Shown piece by piece: positions 63,773-64,000 of a stretch of DNA of 64,000 nucleotides. Both the position numbers and the translations under genes were made by a program. The DNA is from Roseateles sp. Its GTDB lineage: Bacteria; Pseudomonadota; Gammaproteobacteria; Burkholderiales; Burkholderiaceae_C. Position 1 is the stretch's first letter. Every line of letters begins with the position of its first letter. Location: positions 29,560 to 93,559 of the forward strand of contig JAEUPJ010000033.1 in assembly GCA_016790285.1 (NCBI GenBank). The letters are read 5' to 3'. The notes below the pieces were generated by a model. It did no database searches. It was not told the origin of the DNA and was given only the letters and a program-made list of their open reading frames with translations.

Positions 63773-64000
63773 ATGAACGCCACCCGACGCGTCTGCCTGA
63801 CCCTGGTGCTGTCCGCCGCCGCGGCGCTGAGCGGCTGCTTCGGCGGCGGCGGCGACGACACGCCGCCTCCGCCGCCGCCGATGACCACGGCCGATCCGCT
63901 CGATGCCGTGCCCGCCAGCGCCACCGCGACGGTCAACGGGGCGCTGGACTACCTGGCGGCGCTGACCGACAAGCCCAGCGAGACCCGCGAGCCGCTGGAC
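63773..64000 (+). CDS. Lipoprotein of unknown function (3' end beyond window)
   Basis: Seventy-six codons reach the window edge without a stop. The signal peptide ends in AALSGC (lipidated Cys), followed by GGGGDD and a run of six prolines, a flexible tether, and then DYLAALTDKPSETREPLD. GAGGAG lies 5 nt before the ATG. Coupled to the DUF4331 gene and probably working with it at the outer membrane. The family cannot be named from this fragment. Confidence 0.8.
   Translation, partial: MNATRRVCLTLVLSAAAALSGCFGGGGDDTPPPPPPMTTADPLDAVPASATATVNGALDYLAALTDKPSETREPLD

Overview
The window reads as one contiguous piece of a very GC-rich (roughly 70%) Gram-negative chromosome. Gene content points to a plant-polysaccharide-degrading betaproteobacterium of the order Burkholderiales, Roseateles/Pelomonas/Mitsuaria-like: a PEP-CTERM protein, several TonB-dependent receptors, TRAP transport, TogT, Ogl, KduD and KdgR, and dense coupled operons with ATGA junctions. 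The taxon is inference. I see no rRNA, tRNA, CRISPR array, transposase or phage gene.

Region 1 (1-14.7 kb) is an uncommon accessory cluster. Divergent and convergent genes for a nucleotidyltransferase, a glycosyltransferase and a methyltransferase border a long minus-strand unit: cytochrome-like lipoprotein, heme-binding-motif porin, SPASM-like radical SAM protein, methyltransferase, metal-dependent deaminase-like amidohydrolase, B12-type radical SAM protein, glycosyltransferase, lipid-linked-oligosaccharide flippase. Upstream sits an ECF sigma / anti-sigma / subtilisin / porin operon. The same promoter-like motif (TTTGAACC, 16 nt, GYACWCACG) lies before the sigma gene and before the cytochrome-porin-radical SAM unit, so I infer that the sigma factor drives both.

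Region 2 (14.8-24.3 kb) is more ordinary: an Mla/Mce-type lipid-transport operon (permease with fused STAS domain, ATPase, MlaD-type protein, auxiliary lipoprotein), an astacin-like metallopeptidase, and a peptide-salvage operon (AmpG-like permease, M19 dipeptidase, M38 amidohydrolase, RidA).

Region 3 (24.4-53.9 kb) is a large pectin-utilisation island. Outside the cell or in the periplasm act two PL1 pectate lyases, a PL1-CE8 lyase/methylesterase fusion, a second pectin methylesterase, a rhamnogalacturonan acetylesterase, a GH43 enzyme and an esterase-like hydrolase. Two TonB-dependent receptors import oligomers across the outer membrane. A TRAP system and a TogT-like symporter cross the inner membrane. 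Ogl, KduD and KdgK degrade the unsaturated products in the cytoplasm. A clear KdgR repressor is encoded here. Sequences resembling the classical KdgR box (TGAAAC-N3-GTTTCA) lie before kdgK, before togT and three times between kduD and the divergent receptor. A pair of inverted elements with a shared 36-bp core and element-specific 15-bp complementary arms lies between kduD and ogl and is the most unexplained structure in the window.

Region 4 (53.9-64 kb) holds a BaiN-like flavoprotein, an orphan solute-binding protein, Tex, a third TonB-dependent receptor, a patatin-like lipase, a DUF4331 protein and the start of a lipoprotein cut by the window edge.
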